Assembly: GCA_012523385.1 (NCBI GenBank)
Contig: JAAYIO010000154.1
Location: forward strand, 1-7,079
Reading direction: 5' to 3'
Source: Methanomicrobiales archaeon
Lineage (GTDB): Archaea > Halobacteriota > Methanomicrobia > Methanomicrobiales > Methanomicrobiaceae
DNA: 7,079 nucleotides
Shown: positions 5,962-7,079 of the stretch, piece after piece
Layout: every line of letters begins with the position of its first letter
Position numbering within the stretch: the first letter of the stretch is position 1
The notes under the pieces: model-generated
Told to the model about the DNA's origin: nothing
What the model saw: the letters and a program-made list of their open reading frames with translations, nothing else
Database searches by the model: none
Translations under genes and position numbers: made by a program

Positions 5962-6525
5962 ATGCGATCTGACAAGAAAGAAATCTATGCAGTTGTTATT
6001 GAGTATCTTCCCCATGGACGGGTTGATGCAGGCGGGAGGCAACAATATAGGAATGAACCTATTCTTCAGGCTGTTGGGAAAAACCAGTTCAAGCTTCTCG
6101 AGCTTGTTCCGAAAGTCGATGATATTTCAATAAATGAAGTAGTCTACATCGGCAGTAAAGAACGAAACAAGATTGAACGAGTTAAGCGTCGCATTGGGTA
6201 TGCAGATCTCACGAAGACCGCAATAGTCGAACTGCCATTTGCAATCGAGGGTATCGTGAAAGAGGATGAACAGCGGTATGTTGCTTTTTACAATACTGCT
6301 GTTCCGATTTCAATCAAACTCCATATGCTCCATCTCCTACCGGGCATTGGAAAAAAACTGATGCAGGAAATTCTTACCGAACGACAAAAGAGTCCGTTTA
6401 AGAGTTTTGCTGATATCAGTGAACGGATTAAAGCGATACCCCGCCCCGAACAGATGATCGTAAAGAGGGTGCTGGAAGAGTTAGAGGATCCAGAGATTAA
6501 ATACCGTCTCTTTACATCACGATGA
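5962..6525 (+). CDS. DUF655 protein, predicted nucleic-acid-binding (COG1491)
   Basis: A 187-residue member of the archaeal DUF655 family, whose exact function is, to my knowledge, not established. The N-terminal half (about 7-100) is beta-rich and resembles an OB/S1-like RNA-binding domain, with YAVVIEYLPHGR (9-20), an FKLLELVPK strand and VYIGSKERNKIERVKRRIGY (61-80). The C-terminal half has a helix-hairpin-helix: LLPGIGKKLMQEILTERQ (125-142) followed by PFKSFADISERI, a motif known from non-specific nucleic-acid binding. No catalytic motif is visible. It is encoded between rpoF and ksgA, a conserved neighbourhood that suggests a role in transcription, rRNA processing or ribosome assembly; this is inference. 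ATG 5962 follows the rpoF stop by 10 bases. Its stop overlaps the ksgA start as ATGA, implying coupled translation of the two. Confidence 0.88.
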   Translation: MRSDKKEIYAVVIEYLPHGRVDAGGRQQYRNEPILQAVGKNQFKLLELVPKVDDISINEVVYIGSKERNKIERVKRRIGYADLTKTAIVELPFAIEGIVKEDEQRYVAFYNTAVPISIKLHMLHLLPGIGKKLMQEILTERQKSPFKSFADISERIKAIPRPEQMIVKRVLEELEDPEIKYRLFTSR

Positions 6526-7079
6526 AAGCACCACACGATCAACATTTTTTAACTGACAAAAAGGCAATTGAACGAATTGCCTCTGCGTCTGATGTTTCAG
6601 GAAAACGCGTATTGGAGATTGGACCCGGAGAAGGAGTCCTTACCCGTGCACTTCTTGACCATGACGCCATTGTGACGGCAATTGAACTTGATGAAGAGTT
6701 AATTGAATACCTGAATAACCGTTTTCACCGCGAGATCCGTTCGGGCAAACTTACGCTGATTCAGGGGAATGCAGTGAAGTGCGACTATCCGCCATTTGAT
6801 ATATCAGTTTCAAATCTCCCTTACTCTGCATCTTCAAAGATTACCTTTAGACTTCTTGAGGCAGGGTTTGAAGAGGCTATTCTGATGTATCAGATGGAGT
6901 TTGGTCAGCGGATGATTGCTCCTCCGGGGACGCCTGGTGTGGGCAGGCTTTCTATTATGGTTCAGACGTATGCCAAGGTAAAGCCCATTATGCAGCTTTC
7001 AGCAAAGTCATTCACCCCTCCGCCTGCGGTCCAGTCCTGGGTTGTGCGCATCACTCCCCGGGACCCGCCACATCCGATC
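6522..7079 (+). CDS. ksgA: 16S rRNA dimethyladenosine transferase KsgA/Dim1, 5' part
   Basis: KsgA/Dim1 dimethylates two adjacent adenosines in the loop of the 3'-terminal helix of small-subunit rRNA, a late step and checkpoint in 30S assembly. The reading frame is open from ATG 6522 to the right edge (186 residues seen; the family is about 260-280). Motifs: DQHFLTD near the start (6-12), the S-adenosylmethionine loop LEIGPGEGVLT (31-41), acidic residue region IELDEEL (54-60), the amino-methyltransferase motif IV NLPY (98-101), and FTPPPAVQSWVV (164-175), which matches the F-x-P-x-P-x-V-x-S signature. Two archaeal-like stretches, LMYQMEFGQRM and GVGRLSIMVQTYA, support the call. The GDAL-like motif III reads GNAV (82-85), with Asn83 where Asp is usual. 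The ATGA overlap with DUF655 and absence of its own spacer indicate coupling. The C-terminal domain is cut off. Confidence 0.95.
   Translation, partial: MKAPHDQHFLTDKKAIERIASASDVSGKRVLEIGPGEGVLTRALLDHDAIVTAIELDEELIEYLNNRFHREIRSGKLTLIQGNAVKCDYPPFDISVSNLPYSASSKITFRLLEAGFEEAILMYQMEFGQRMIAPPGTPGVGRLSIMVQTYAKVKPIMQLSAKSFTPPPAVQSWVVRITPRDPPHPI

Noticed and set aside
6544..6552. Run of T residues that could be an archaeal terminator
   Set aside because: It lies within the first codons of ksgA (His-Phe-Leu of DQHFLTD), which is conserved coding sequence.

Overview
This window is a dense, single-strand (+) archaeal gene cluster for translation, protein targeting and RNA polymerase. It is almost certainly from a euryarchaeal methanogen, and the protein style (archaeal FtsY, SRP54, TrmY, KsgA/Dim1) suggests Methanomicrobiales or a close relative. 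The genus cannot be fixed from sequence alone. Eukaryote-type ribosomal proteins (L18Ae/eL20, L21e), aIF6, prefoldin alpha, RNA polymerase subunit F, Pus10 and TrmY rule out a bacterium. Base composition is near-balanced and looks uniform, with no sign of mobile DNA.

Layout from left to right: the 3' part of aIF6 (2-367); ribosomal protein L18Ae/LX (373-564); prefoldin alpha (566-1012); the SRP receptor GTPase FtsY (1019-2128); the SRP GTPase SRP54 (2131-3450); the tRNA pseudouridine-54 N1-methyltransferase TrmY (3456-4034); the tRNA pseudouridine synthase Pus10 (about 4025-5278, no standard start codon); ribosomal protein L21e (5284-5577); RNA polymerase subunit RpoF/Rpo4 (5601-5951); a DUF655 protein (5962-6525); and the 5' part of the rRNA dimethyladenosine transferase KsgA/Dim1 (6522-7079, running off the end). 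Gaps between genes are 0-23 bases, several junctions overlap, and most starts have a Shine-Dalgarno sequence inside the previous gene. No internal promoter, terminator or RNA gene is evident, so the whole block reads as one operon-like unit with translational coupling.

The genes form working groups. aIF6, L18Ae, L21e and KsgA act in ribosome assembly. Prefoldin alpha handles nascent proteins. FtsY and SRP54 are the two partner GTPases of co-translational membrane targeting. Pus10 makes pseudouridine at tRNA position 54 (and 55), and TrmY, encoded just upstream and overlapping it, methylates pseudouridine 54. RpoF is half of the RNA polymerase stalk.

The points most worth a second look are: (1) both SRP GTPases have an altered G3 motif at the same position, DTDGR in FtsY and DTQGR in SRP54, instead of the usual DTAGR; (2) pus10 has no ATG, GTG or TTG before its conserved N-terminal zinc motif, although a strong Shine-Dalgarno sits exactly where a start is needed; (3) smaller departures in FtsY and KsgA, and a perfect palindrome filling the rpoF-DUF655 gap. 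I did not find a wholly new system; this is mostly a conserved informational cluster with unusual details.
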